Part shown: one piece after another, positions 17,795-26,751 of the stretch | Layout of the letters: each line of letters starts with the position of its first letter | How positions within the stretch are numbered: position 1 is the stretch's first letter | Assembly (NCBI RefSeq): GCF_900104255.1 | Contig: NZ_FNKZ01000003.1 | Span: 1-64,000, forward strand | DNA: 64,000 nucleotides | Direction: 5' to 3' | DNA from: Pseudoxanthomonas sp. CF385 | GTDB lineage: Bacteria > Pseudomonadota > Gammaproteobacteria > Xanthomonadales > Xanthomonadaceae | Translations under genes and position numbers: made by a program | Notes under the pieces: generated by a model | The model's input: only the letters and a program-made list of their open reading frames with translations | The model's database searches: none | Told to the model about the DNA's origin: nothing

Positions 17795-18322
17795 TCACTC
17801 CGTGCCGGGCTCGGCCGCTTCGACATCGGCCTCCCAGCTGAAATCCGGATCGACCGCCGGCTTCCGCAGCCACGCCACCACATCGTCCGCCAATGCATCC
17901 GCAACCTTCTCCAAAGGCCCGCATGCGGACAAGGTGAAGGGGCGGTTGCTGACACGCCGGATCGTGTGGTTGCCGGTCACCACGCCGTCCTCGCGCAACT
18001 CCATGCGGATGCGACCCCACTTGGGTCCCGAGATGCTGCCACCGCCCGCGGTGTGGGCGCGCGTGATCTTGATCGTCAGCGTGTTGCCCGGCAGCGTAGC
18101 CACGTCGTCCTGCGCGCCCACCACGACGGCACCGCGCGAACGCTCCACGATCATCGCACTGAGGCGCGCGTTCCAGTCGCACTGGCGCACATTCGCCGAT
18201 CCGACCTGTTCGTTGAGATACGGGACGATGGAGGCGATCTGCACCGGACCGTCGGCGGCGATGGCCGGCACCGCCGCCATCGCCAGCATTCCCCATGCAC
18301 ACCCCAAGACACGCTTGCGCAT
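17795..18322 (-). CDS. Secreted protein of unknown function
   Basis: 175 residues; signal peptide VLGCAWGMLAMAAVPAIAAD, then a soluble domain with ARLSAMIVERSRGAVVV, GGSISGPKWGRIRMELREDG and a C-terminal tail ending in acidic residues (EADVEAAEPGTE). Two cysteines of the mature chain (RQCDW and SACGP) may pair. I recognise no family. It starts 55 bases after the last aryl-polyene gene on the same strand, so cotranscription is possible. The ATG at 18322 is preceded by GGGGATTTCGTG. A periplasmic role is inferred from the signal peptide alone. Confidence 0.6.
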   Translation of the reverse strand: MRKRVLGCAWGMLAMAAVPAIAADGPVQIASIVPYLNEQVGSANVRQCDWNARLSAMIVERSRGAVVVGAQDDVATLPGNTLTIKITRAHTAGGGSISGPKWGRIRMELREDGVVTGNHTIRRVSNRPFTLSACGPLEKVADALADDVVAWLRKPAVDPDFSWEADVEAAEPGTE

Positions 18323-18377
18323 CACGAAATCCCCTGTTGGTTGCGAACTGCGCCGGTCGGGCACCCCTGCCCGTGGA

Positions 18378-19613
18378 TCACCAGCGCTTGAAGATGATCG
18401 ACGTGTTGATGCCACCGAAGGCGAAGTTGTTGTTCATCACGTAGTCCGTCTGCAGATCCCGGCCCTCGCCCGTGATGTAGTCCAGGTCGGCGCAGCGCGG
18501 ATCGCGCGTCTCCAGGTTGAGCGTGGGGGCGAACCAGCCCTCGCGCATCATCTGCAGGGTGATCCACGCCTCGTAGGCGCCGCACGCACCCAACGTGTGG
18601 CCCACGTAGCTCTTCAACGAGCTGATCGGCATGCGGTTGCCGAACACCGCCGCGGTGGCGGCCGTCTCGGCGATGTCGCCGTGGTCGGTCGCCGTGCCGT
18701 GCGCATTGACGTAGCCGATCGCATCGGGCGACAGATCCGCATCCTCCAGCGCGAGGCGCATCGCCTGCGCCATCGTGTCCGCGCTGGGCTGGGTGACATG
18801 CTGTCCATCGCTGTTGGTGCCGTAGCCGACGATTTCGCCGAGGATGGTCGCGCCGCGCGCAAGCGCATGCTCCAGTTCCTCGAGCACCAGCGTGCAGGCG
18901 CCCTCGCCCAGCACCAGGCCGTCGCGATTCGCATCGAAGGGGCGCGGTGTGCTCTCCGGCTCGTGGTTACGCACGCTGGTGGCGAACAGCGTGTCGAACA
19001 CCGCCGCTGCCGTGGCATCCAGCTGCTCGGCGCCGCCGGCGATCATCGCCACCTGCTTGCCGTTGCGGATCGCCTCGTAGGCGCAGCCGACGCCCTGGCT
19101 GCCCGACGTGCAGGCGCTGGACGTCGTATAGACGCGACCGGTCAGGCCGAAGAAGACGCCGATGTTCACCGGTGCGGTGTGGCTCATCATCTTCAGGTAC
19201 GTGGTGGCATTGATGCCTTCGGTCGTGTACGCATTGAGCATGCGGCCGAAGTCGCCGATCGCTTCGTGGCTGCCGGCCGACGAACCGTACGAAACACCGA
19301 CCTTGCCGCTCTTCAGCACCGGATGGCCGAGCAGTCCCGCCTGCTCCAGCGCGAGCTCGGTGGCGCGTACCGCCATCACCGCCACGCGGCCCATGCTGCG
19401 GGTGGTCTTGCGGTTGTAGTGCGCGGGCAGCTCGAACGGTTCGGCGGGCGCGGCCAGCCGCGTGTTCAAGCCTTCGAACTTGTCCCAATCCTCCATGTGG
19501 CGCACGGCATTGCGGCACTCGCGCAGGCGCAGGTGCACGCTGTCCCAGTCATGTCCCAGCGGGCTGATCGTGCCTGCGCCGGTGACCACCACGCGTCGAT
19601 CGATGCGGCTCAT
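18378..19613 (-). CDS. Aryl-polyene beta-ketoacyl-ACP synthase (FabF-like)
   Basis: 411 residues, a complete KAS-II-type ketosynthase. Catalytic residues: C168 (SSACTSGSQ), H305 (NAHGTATDHGD) and H339 (KSYVGHTLGACG), so it is active. In aryl-polyene pathways the ketosynthase extends an aryl starter with malonyl-ACP through repeated rounds to make the conjugated polyene. It is the last gene of an 18-gene run; the ATG at 19613 overlaps the ketoreductase stop by four bases (ATGA). Together with the chain-length-factor-like protein at 33965 and the second ketosynthase at 20799 it forms the condensing machinery. Confidence 0.92.
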   Translation of the reverse strand: MSRIDRRVVVTGAGTISPLGHDWDSVHLRLRECRNAVRHMEDWDKFEGLNTRLAAPAEPFELPAHYNRKTTRSMGRVAVMAVRATELALEQAGLLGHPVLKSGKVGVSYGSSAGSHEAIGDFGRMLNAYTTEGINATTYLKMMSHTAPVNIGVFFGLTGRVYTTSSACTSGSQGVGCAYEAIRNGKQVAMIAGGAEQLDATAAAVFDTLFATSVRNHEPESTPRPFDANRDGLVLGEGACTLVLEELEHALARGATILGEIVGYGTNSDGQHVTQPSADTMAQAMRLALEDADLSPDAIGYVNAHGTATDHGDIAETAATAAVFGNRMPISSLKSYVGHTLGACGAYEAWITLQMMREGWFAPTLNLETRDPRCADLDYITGEGRDLQTDYVMNNNFAFGGINTSIIFKRW

Positions 19614-20344
19614 CCGACCAGCCCTCCGTTCACCGAGATCACCTGACGGGTGACGTACGAGGCCTGCGGCGACATCAGGAACGACACCACGGCCGCGACC
19701 TCTTCCGGTTTGCCCACGCGCTTCATCGGGATCATCTTCAAGGCCTCGTCCACCACTTCGCCACTGACCATCTCGGTATCGATCAGGCCGGGCGCCACGC
19801 AGTTGACGGTGATCTCGCGGCTGGCCAGTTCCAGCGCCAGCGCCTTGGTCGCGCCGATGATGCCGGCCTTGGCCGCGCTGTAGTTGACCTGCCCACGATT
19901 GCCGACCAGTCCCGACACCGACGACAGCGTGACGATGCGGCCGGGCTTGCGCCGGCGCACCAGCGGCATCACCAGCGGATTGAGGACGTTGTAGAAGCCG
20001 TCGAGGTTGGTGCGGAGCACGGCGTCCCAATCCTCGCCGCTCATCGCGGGAAAGGCGGTGTCGCGCGCGATGCCTGCATTGCAGACCACGCCGTAGTAGC
20101 TGCCGTGCTCGGCGATGTCGGCCTCGAGCGCCTGCGCTGCGGCCGTGCGGTCGGCCACGTCGAAGGCCAGCACGCGGGCGTCGCGCCCGAGTGCGCGCGC
20201 CTGCGAAGCGACGGCCTCGGCCTCCTCCACCCGGCTGCGGCAATGCACGACCACGTCGAATCCATCCTGCGCCAACCGCAGCACGATCGCCCGGCCGATG
20301 CCCCGGCTCCCCCCGGTGACCAGGACCGTTGTCTCTCCCCTCAT
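19610..20344 (-). CDS. 3-ketoacyl-ACP reductase of the aryl-polyene cluster (FabG-like)
   Basis: 244 residues, classical short-chain dehydrogenase: NADPH loop TGGSRGIGRAI (about 10-20), NAGIA, catalytic Ser in TLSSVSG and YSAAKAG carrying Tyr and Lys. The C-terminal VISVNGGLVG matches FabG. It reduces the 3-keto group of the growing chain before dehydration. The ATG at 20342-20344 overlaps the upstream hotdog gene in TAATG, and its stop overlaps the next ketosynthase start. Confidence 0.93.
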   Translation of the reverse strand: MRGETTVLVTGGSRGIGRAIVLRLAQDGFDVVVHCRSRVEEAEAVASQARALGRDARVLAFDVADRTAAAQALEADIAEHGSYYGVVCNAGIARDTAFPAMSGEDWDAVLRTNLDGFYNVLNPLVMPLVRRRKPGRIVTLSSVSGLVGNRGQVNYSAAKAGIIGATKALALELASREITVNCVAPGLIDTEMVSGEVVDEALKMIPMKRVGKPEEVAAVVSFLMSPQASYVTRQVISVNGGLVG

Positions 20345-20802
20345 TACTGCACGCTCTCCAGATAGGCCATCGCGTCTGGCGGTTCGAACACCGAGACGTT
20401 GGCGGTTGCCAGTTCTTCGCCGTCCCCCAGGATCCGGCAGCTGAACATTCCCAGCCCATTGTCGCCCAGCAGCTCGCGCCGCGCCTCCACCCGAAGTAAT
20501 GCCCCGGCCCGGAACCAGGTCACCCGGCTTTCGTAGCGGCGCGTGCCCAGAAGGAACCCGATCGAGGGTTCACGGCCGGCGCGGCGCGCATGGCAGCCGG
20601 CCCACGCCGCGATGGCCTGGGCCATGTACTCCACGCCCACCCAGGCCGGGACGCCTTCGTCGTGGCTGAACGGCCCTTCTTCCGGCACGCGCAGCTCGAC
20701 GGTCACGGTGTCCTCGTCCCAGGCCACCAGGCGGTCGACCAGCCGCATCGTCCCGCGATGCGGGACTACGCGTTCGATGTCGTACAGCACGTCCATCCTC
20801 AT
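20344..20802 (-). CDS. Hotdog-fold 3-hydroxyacyl-ACP dehydratase (ApeP/XanG-like)
   Basis: 152 residues, hotdog fold. PHRGTMRLVDRLVAWDEDTV corresponds to the FabA/FabZ-type start, and EEGPFSHDEGVPAWVGVEYMAQ contains the segment where the catalytic residue (here E or H) and the central helix lie. It probably removes water to form the trans double bonds of the polyene; the family often lacks strict FabZ residues, so partner dependence is possible. The ATG at 20802 overlaps the ketosynthase stop (ATGA). A second ATG six bases later is also possible. Confidence 0.82.
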   Translation of the reverse strand: MRMDVLYDIERVVPHRGTMRLVDRLVAWDEDTVTVELRVPEEGPFSHDEGVPAWVGVEYMAQAIAAWAGCHARRAGREPSIGFLLGTRRYESRVTWFRAGALLRVEARRELLGDNGLGMFSCRILGDGEELATANVSVFEPPDAMAYLESVQ

Positions 20803-21989
20803 GCCCCTCCGAACACCAGCACGGCGTTGCTGCCCCCGAACGCGAACGACTGGCTCAGCACATGCTTCAGCGGTCCCGACGCGCGTTCGCCGGGGGCGAC
20901 GAATGCCAGCGGCGGGAGGTCCGCATCCCGCACGCCGTCCCACCAGTGCGGCGGCAGGCGATGACCGGGATTGTCGACCATCGCCAGCCAGCACAGGCCG
21001 GCCTCGATCGCACCGGCGGCGCCGAGCGTATGACCCGTCAACGGTTTGGTGGAACTGACCGGCACGCGGGTGCCGAAGGCCGCCGCGACCGCCCGACTCT
21101 CCATCGCGTCGTTTTGCGGCGTGGCGGTGCCGTGCAGGTTCACGTAGTCGATATCTCCCGCCTCCAGCCCCGCGCGCTCCAGCGCTTGCGCGATGGCCGC
21201 GATCGCGCCGTGACCTTCCGGTGCGGGCGCGGAAATGTGGTGCGCATCGGACGTCTCGCCCCACCCCGCCAACCGCACGGGGCCCGGCTCGCGCGTCATC
21301 AGGAACAGCGCCGCACCTTCACCGATATTGATGCCATGACGATGCTGCGAAAACGGATTGCAGCGCTCTGCAGACACCGATTCCAGCGCCATGAAGCCGC
21401 GCACGGTGAATTCGCACAGCGAATCCGCGCCGCCGGCGATCACCGCATCCACCACGCCGGTACGCAGCAGGCGCGCGGCCGAGGCCATCGCCTTCGCGCT
21501 GGAGGAACATGCAGTGGACAGGGTCCACGCCGGCCCGCGAACCCCTGCCTCGGCAGCGAGGAAACGCGACGGTGCGCCGATCTCCTGCTGCACGTAGTGG
21601 AAACCGGCGGGCCATTCGCCCTGCTGGCGCCAGTGCGCCATCGCCTTCTCGGCTTCGCCGATGCCGGAAGTGCTGGTGCCCACGATCACGGCCACGCGGG
21701 TCGGCCCGTAGTGCTCGATCGCCTGCTGCACGCGCTCACGGATCTGGAGGTACGCCGCACGCAGCAGCGCGTTGTTGCGTCCATGCAACTGCACGGGATG
21801 ATGGTCGAGCGAGGGCGGCGGTGCCGCGACCCGGCCCAGCGCCAGGCGGCGCCCGGCGATCAGCGTATCGTCGAGGGCCACGCCCGCCGGCGCGTCGTCG
21901 CGGAACAGCGCCTCGCGCACGGTCGACGTGTCCGCGCCCAGCGCGCACACGATGCCGAGGTCGTTCAGGAAGATGGCGTCGCCGCTCAA
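20799..21989 (-). CDS. Second aryl-polyene beta-ketoacyl-ACP synthase
   Basis: 396 residues. Ketosynthase residues are retained: C161 (LSTACSSSAKA), NLHGTATPQND and KPLTGHTLGAAGA. Compared with the KS at 18378 it is more divergent, beginning IFLNDLGIVCALG, as in the ApeC-type enzymes I recall from aryl-polyene clusters that act in initiation. The only start in reach is TTG at 21989, which overlaps the upstream stop in TTGA. Its stop overlaps the dehydratase start, so expression appears translationally coupled. Confidence 0.9.
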   Translation of the reverse strand: MSGDAIFLNDLGIVCALGADTSTVREALFRDDAPAGVALDDTLIAGRRLALGRVAAPPPSLDHHPVQLHGRNNALLRAAYLQIRERVQQAIEHYGPTRVAVIVGTSTSGIGEAEKAMAHWRQQGEWPAGFHYVQQEIGAPSRFLAAEAGVRGPAWTLSTACSSSAKAMASAARLLRTGVVDAVIAGGADSLCEFTVRGFMALESVSAERCNPFSQHRHGINIGEGAALFLMTREPGPVRLAGWGETSDAHHISAPAPEGHGAIAAIAQALERAGLEAGDIDYVNLHGTATPQNDAMESRAVAAAFGTRVPVSSTKPLTGHTLGAAGAIEAGLCWLAMVDNPGHRLPPHWWDGVRDADLPPLAFVAPGERASGPLKHVLSQSFAFGGSNAVLVFGGA

Positions 21990-22534
21990 GGAAGCACGTC
22001 TCCGCCGGCCACCGATTCGATCGTCAGATCATAGCCATCGGCCAGGTTGCGAACCTGCAGCGTGGTCGCATTCACGCGTTCACGCGACAGCCAGACGCGT
22101 CCTTCGTGGCTGAGTTCGCGCGTTTGTCCGTGCTCGGCGAGCGTCCAGCCGGCCGGCAGCGCGGCGCGGACGGCTTCGGCCGGCCACAGGCTGAATTGCA
22201 CATCGTCCAGCACGCGCTCGCTGCGCACCGCGGCCGGCAACCAGGCCGCCCGTTGCTCGGACAGCTGAGCGCCGTCCCACTGCAGGGTCACGCCGGTACG
22301 GCCCATGGCCTGCACTGCCAGGCGGAGCGCCTGCGCGTCGACTTCCAGCAACGCATCGAGTTCGCGCACGTGCGACCCGAAGCGGAACACCAGGCGCTGC
22401 TGCACCGCCAGGTCCTGCCCCAGCGCCGCCGGCGCGAGCCGCAACGGCGGCAACACGATGCCGGGCGGCCGCGAGGCCTGCGACGCGCAGGCCGTCAGCA
22501 GGACGGTCAGCAGCACGGCGATCAAGCGCCGCAC
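21986..22534 (-). CDS. DUF3261 lipoprotein of the aryl-polyene cluster
   Basis: 182 residues with a lipobox (LIAVLLTVLLTACASQ). The body is DUF3261, found almost only in aryl-polyene and related clusters; it is presumed to help deliver the lipid-linked polyene to the outer membrane with the LolA-like protein and MMPL exporter. Start is GTG at 22534, preceded by GGAGCAACT and overlapping the flavoenzyme gene by 13 bases. No catalytic motif is visible. Confidence 0.82.
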   Translation of the reverse strand: MRRLIAVLLTVLLTACASQASRPPGIVLPPLRLAPAALGQDLAVQQRLVFRFGSHVRELDALLEVDAQALRLAVQAMGRTGVTLQWDGAQLSEQRAAWLPAAVRSERVLDDVQFSLWPAEAVRAALPAGWTLAEHGQTRELSHEGRVWLSRERVNATTLQVRNLADGYDLTIESVAGGDVLP

Positions 22535-23754
22535 AGTTGCTCCAGCACCTGCAGGCGGCGTTGCGTTTCGGCGACGTAGGGATTCTTCTTGTCCCAGGCG
22601 TAGCCGGCGAGGATCGAGCAGATCATCCGGCGGATGTCGGGCTGCGGATCCGGGTGGAAGATGATCTTCTGGAAGCCACCGGCGTACCACGACTCCACGA
22701 AGCGGCGGAACGTCTGCACGCCGCCCCGCAGCGGCTCGGCGAAATCGGCTTCCCAATCCACCGCCTCACCTGCGTAGTGGCGCCGCAGGCAGTCGCTGGC
22801 CAGTTGCGCGGACTTGAACGCGATGGTGACGCCGGACGAGAACACCGGGTCGAGGAACTCGCCCGCATTGCCGAGCAGCGCATAGCCCGGGCCCCACAAC
22901 GAACGCACGTTGGCGGAGTAGCCGGTGATCTGCCGTACCGGCAACACGGCCCACTCGGCGTTCTTCAGCAGCCGCGTCAGGTTCGGATCCTCGCCGACGA
23001 TGGCCTGCAGGCGCTCCAGTTCGGTGCCGGTGTAGCGGTCGAGGAACGGCTGCTCCGCCACCACGCCCAGCGAACAGCAGCCGTTGGAGAACGGAATCGT
23101 CCAGTACCAGACATCCACATGCTCCGGATGCGTGGTGATCAGGATCTTGTTGCGGTCGAAGCCGGCGTCGACGGGAATGTGGTCGCGTACATGGGTGAAG
23201 ATCGCGCCACGCACCGGGAAATTGGAGGGCGACTCCAGCTTCAGCAGGCGCGGCAGCAGGCGGCCGAAGCCACTGGCGTCCAGCATGAAGTCCGCCTCGA
23301 TCACGTACTCCTCGCCATCGGGCGCGCGCACGGTGACGCGCGGCGTCTCGCCCGGTTCGGCCGACAGCACCTCGTGGCGGTAGCGCACTTCGGCGCCCAT
23401 GCGCTCGGCGCCCTTCGCCAGCACGTGGTCGAAATCGGCGCGCTGGACCTGGTAGGTCGTGCCCCAGCCTTGCGAGAACTTGTCGCGGAAGTCGAATTCG
23501 GTGGTGCGCTCGCCGCGCACGAATGCGGCGCCGTTCTTGTACTGGAAACCCGCTTCGACCACGTCCTGCAGCAGGCCGGCGGCCTGGATGTATTCCATGC
23601 TCTGCGGCAGCAGGCTTTCGCCGATGGAGAAGCGCGGGAACTGCTCGCGTTCGACGATCAGGACCTTGCGGCCCTGCTGGCGCAGCATCGCCGCGGCGAC
23701 CGAGCCCGCAGGGCCGGCGCCGATGATCAGGATTTCAGTGCGTTCCGTCTTCAT
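22522..23754 (-). CDS. FAD-dependent halogenase-like oxidoreductase
   Basis: 410 residues. FAD loop IIGAGPAGSVA (10-20); IGESLLPQSM, the GxS-type halogenase segment; K73 in GFQYKNGAAF at the position of the catalytic lysine; QGWGTTYQVQRADFDHVL; and WYWTIP (216-221), the WxWxIP signature that separates flavin halogenases from hydroxylases. Xanthomonadins are brominated aryl polyenes, so a ring halogenase is a natural role, though some clusters carry homologues described only as oxidoreductases. The ATG overlaps the MMPL gene stop (ATGA). It is unrelated in detail to the tryptophan-halogenase-like gene at 1203. Confidence 0.85.
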   Translation of the reverse strand: MKTERTEILIIGAGPAGSVAAAMLRQQGRKVLIVEREQFPRFSIGESLLPQSMEYIQAAGLLQDVVEAGFQYKNGAAFVRGERTTEFDFRDKFSQGWGTTYQVQRADFDHVLAKGAERMGAEVRYRHEVLSAEPGETPRVTVRAPDGEEYVIEADFMLDASGFGRLLPRLLKLESPSNFPVRGAIFTHVRDHIPVDAGFDRNKILITTHPEHVDVWYWTIPFSNGCCSLGVVAEQPFLDRYTGTELERLQAIVGEDPNLTRLLKNAEWAVLPVRQITGYSANVRSLWGPGYALLGNAGEFLDPVFSSGVTIAFKSAQLASDCLRRHYAGEAVDWEADFAEPLRGGVQTFRRFVESWYAGGFQKIIFHPDPQPDIRRMICSILAGYAWDKKNPYVAETQRRLQVLEQLCGA

Positions 23755-26123
23755 GCAGCGGTGTTTCCATGCGTGGGGGAGTGGTCCGGCGGAGGCCGGA
23801 ACAGGGGCGACAGCAGCCAGACCAGGCCGATGCCGAACAACAGGGTCAGGCCGAAGGCGCGCAGCGCGGGCGTCGCCGACAGGCCCAGCAGGCCGAACGA
23901 CAGCCAGGTGCTGGCGGCGCCGACGCAGACCGCCAGCCATGCACTGGCATCGCCCCGGTGTTCGACCAGGAAGATGCCGTAATCGATGCCCATGCCGAGC
24001 AACAGCATCAGCGCGAGTACGTTGAACAGTTGGAGAGGCTGTCCCAGCCATCCCAACAGCGCCACGGTCAGCACGCCGGCCAGCAATGTCGGCGTGATCA
24101 CCCGCCACGCCTGCCAGCGGTAGCGGATGGCGAGAACACCGAACACGACCACCACGCCCGCCAGCAGCAGGCCCGTCATCATGCGGCGGTAGTGCTGCAG
24201 CAGGCGCGAGATATCCGCGGTGCGGTCGACCCAGCGCACACCTTCGATGTCGTCGGCCTGGGCCGCAAAGGTCGCGAGCGCATCCGGGCGAGACAGGTCG
24301 TTGACCATCACCACCGAGGCCATGCCCTGCCCCACCTGGCCCAGCCACAGATGGCGCACCGGCAAGGCCGCCGGCGAGGCGAGGAACGTATCGAGGCTCA
24401 GCGATCGCGCTGCGAATTCGCCGCGCGCCAGCGTCTCGCCGGTGGCGGCGGACAAACGCGTCAATACTTCGCGTTCGACGCGCGCGGTCAGCGCCGCATC
24501 CTCATCCTGCCGACGCTGCGACGGCAGCCAGTCGCTGAGCGCGCGATGGCCGCCTACCAGGCCTTTCGTTTCCGCTTCGCGCAGGCGCGCGACCAGTTGC
24601 TCTTCGCGCTGGAGCACCTGCTCGGCATCGCGCCCCTGCACCAGGTAGAACTGCGCCGGGCTCGGCATGCCCAGCAGGCGTCCCACGTCGCGCTGCTGGG
24701 CGATCAGTTCGGGCGGCGACGACTGCAGGCTGCGCAGGTCGTCATTGCCGCGTACCTGGATCAAACCGGGCACTGCGATGAGCAGCACCACGGCGGCGAG
24801 CACCACGCCGCCGCGACGGGTGGCCAGTCGCGGCCAGCCGGCGAGCGTGCCGCCCAGCCAGCGCGAGAACGCCGTCGCCCGGACCTCACCGCCATCGAGC
24901 CAGGGGAACGCGAAGATCACCGTGAAGAAGGCCGCCGTCAGACCGACCACCGAGAACAGCGCCATCTGCCGTAGCCCCGGGAACGGCGCGAGGCCCAGCG
25001 CGAGATATGCCATCGCGCTGGTCAGCAGCGCCAGCCACAGCCCGGGCAGCAGGTGGCGCAGCAGCGACCAGCGGCGCGCCTTGGGTTCGCCCTGCCGCGA
25101 CGCGAACCAGTGAATGCCGTAATCCTCCGCCACGCCCACCAGGCTCGCGCCGAAGATCAGCGTCAGCAGGTGGACCTTGCCGAACACGAGCACGGTGACC
25201 GTCAGCGCGACCGCGCAACCCACCAGCAACGACAGCGCGACCAGCAGCAGCGGCCGCAACGAACGGAAGGCCAACCACACCAGCAGCAGCACGGCGGCGA
25301 GCGAACCCCAGCCGATGGTGTTGACCTCGCGGTTGGCCTGCACCGCCGCGGATTCCGCATGCAACGGCACACCCGCCTTCAACACCTTCACGCTGGGCGC
25401 CGCGGCAATGGCCGCGGCAGATGCGCCATCGAGCAGATCCTGCAAGCGGCGTTCGCCATCCAGCTTGAAGGCGGACTCCCGCAGGGTGAACTGCAGCACC
25501 GCCCAATGACGGTCTTCGGCCTGCAGCAAGCCATCGCCGTCCAGCGCCATCCCGGACGCCGTCGCCTGGGCCTGCCACCACTGCGGCCACAGGCCCAGCG
25601 GATCGCTGCGCCACTCGGTCAGGCGCGGCGCGCCCATCGGACCGTACAACGCGGCCAGCGCCGATTCGGCCAGGGCGTCCGGCGACGTCTGTTCGAGATG
25701 CTGCCGCTGCGCTGACGTCAGAAAACGATCGCGATGCGGCGCGAGCATGTCGCGCGCTTGGGCGAACCAGTCTTCCGGCGAACGTTCCGCCACCAGCAGG
25801 TCCACGCCACGCTGCGCGGATGCCTGGACGACGGTTTCGAATGCATCGCGGGCGCGCAGTACCGCCTCAGAATCCTCTGCTCCGAGCATCACGACGACGT
25901 CGCGCGAACTGTTGCCGGCGATCCGGCGCGTCGCATCGCCCACCGCGGGATCGCCCGCATCCTGCGGCAGCAGGGCGAGGATGTCGCTGTCGATGCGCGG
26001 CGACTGCCAGAAGCCCCACTGGTGCCAGGCCACGCCCACCAGCGCCAGCAGCCACGCCAACGCCAGCCAGCGCCATCCGCGCAGCCTGCGGTCCGCTGCC
26101 TGCGGCTCCTGCGGCTCAGTCAA
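23751..26123 (-). CDS. MMPL/RND-family exporter of the aryl-polyene cluster
   Basis: 790 residues with about 12 membrane helices in two similar halves, each with a large periplasmic domain after the first helix. The first helix is RWLALAWLLALVGVAWHQWGF; the membrane blocks include GVAEDYGIHWFASRQGEP and MGIDYGIFLVEHRGDA, the repeated Asp-Tyr-Gly segments of MMPL proteins. It probably moves the polyene lipid across or out of the inner membrane. The start is TTG at 26123, overlapping the LolA-like stop by eight bases; no ATG or GTG lies nearby in frame. Confidence 0.9.
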   Translation of the reverse strand: MTEPQEPQAADRRLRGWRWLALAWLLALVGVAWHQWGFWQSPRIDSDILALLPQDAGDPAVGDATRRIAGNSSRDVVVMLGAEDSEAVLRARDAFETVVQASAQRGVDLLVAERSPEDWFAQARDMLAPHRDRFLTSAQRQHLEQTSPDALAESALAALYGPMGAPRLTEWRSDPLGLWPQWWQAQATASGMALDGDGLLQAEDRHWAVLQFTLRESAFKLDGERRLQDLLDGASAAAIAAAPSVKVLKAGVPLHAESAAVQANREVNTIGWGSLAAVLLLVWLAFRSLRPLLLVALSLLVGCAVALTVTVLVFGKVHLLTLIFGASLVGVAEDYGIHWFASRQGEPKARRWSLLRHLLPGLWLALLTSAMAYLALGLAPFPGLRQMALFSVVGLTAAFFTVIFAFPWLDGGEVRATAFSRWLGGTLAGWPRLATRRGGVVLAAVVLLIAVPGLIQVRGNDDLRSLQSSPPELIAQQRDVGRLLGMPSPAQFYLVQGRDAEQVLQREEQLVARLREAETKGLVGGHRALSDWLPSQRRQDEDAALTARVEREVLTRLSAATGETLARGEFAARSLSLDTFLASPAALPVRHLWLGQVGQGMASVVMVNDLSRPDALATFAAQADDIEGVRWVDRTADISRLLQHYRRMMTGLLLAGVVVVFGVLAIRYRWQAWRVITPTLLAGVLTVALLGWLGQPLQLFNVLALMLLLGMGIDYGIFLVEHRGDASAWLAVCVGAASTWLSFGLLGLSATPALRAFGLTLLFGIGLVWLLSPLFRPPPDHSPTHGNTAA

Positions 26124-26751
26124 ACCGGACCGCCTCGTCGCGCGTCAGTGTCGCGGGCGTCTCGGTCATCCCATCGAAGCTCAGCCGGGTGATATCGCCA
26201 TTGGCTTCGCGCAATTCCACCTCGCGTACATAGCGATCGCCCGCCAGGCGCACCGACGTGAACGCCTGCGCCAGCTGACGCGAACGCGGCGATAGCGTCA
26301 TCCGCCAGCCCTTGCCTTCGGCCGGCTCGTTCTTCACGTCGAAGGTCGTGGTCAACGCCTTCATGTCGCCGCTCATCAGGGCGAACATCATCGCGTTCAC
26401 GGTACGCAGCCCGGGTTGCTGGCGCCCGTCCACCTCCACCCGTGCACGGCCGTCGCGCTGGCGGCTGACGATGCGGTCGCGGGTGATGACGATCTCGGAT
26501 GGAAACGGGGCGACCGTCGTCCAGATGACGCCCTTCTCGCGTGCCAGCACGAAGCGTCCGCTGGAGCGCAGCGGATTGCGGAAACCCGCGACCTGTTTTT
26601 CCTGCGAGAAATTTCCGCGCAACAGGGGCACCTGCGCGACCTGCGTGCGCACCTGCGCCAGCGGATCGGCTGCGGCAGTGGCGCCTGCCACCGGCACAGA
26701 AACCAGAGGAAGAACCAGCAGAACGGGAAGCAACATGCGGCGCAGCGTCAT
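26116..26751 (-). CDS. LolA-like outer-membrane lipoprotein carrier protein
   Basis: 211 residues: signal peptide (LLPVLLVLPLVSVPVAGATAAA), then a LolA-fold domain with RGNFSQEKQVAGFRNPLRSS and GVIWTTVAPFPSEIVIT, the usual N-terminal strands of LolA homologues in polyene clusters. It likely carries the hydrophobic product or a lipoprotein through the periplasm. The ATG at 26751 overlaps the thioesterase stop in ATGA; a later ATG at 26736 would trim five residues. Confidence 0.85.
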   Translation of the reverse strand: MTLRRMLLPVLLVLPLVSVPVAGATAAADPLAQVRTQVAQVPLLRGNFSQEKQVAGFRNPLRSSGRFVLAREKGVIWTTVAPFPSEIVITRDRIVSRQRDGRARVEVDGRQQPGLRTVNAMMFALMSGDMKALTTTFDVKNEPAEGKGWRMTLSPRSRQLAQAFTSVRLAGDRYVREVELREANGDITRLSFDGMTETPATLTRDEAVRFD

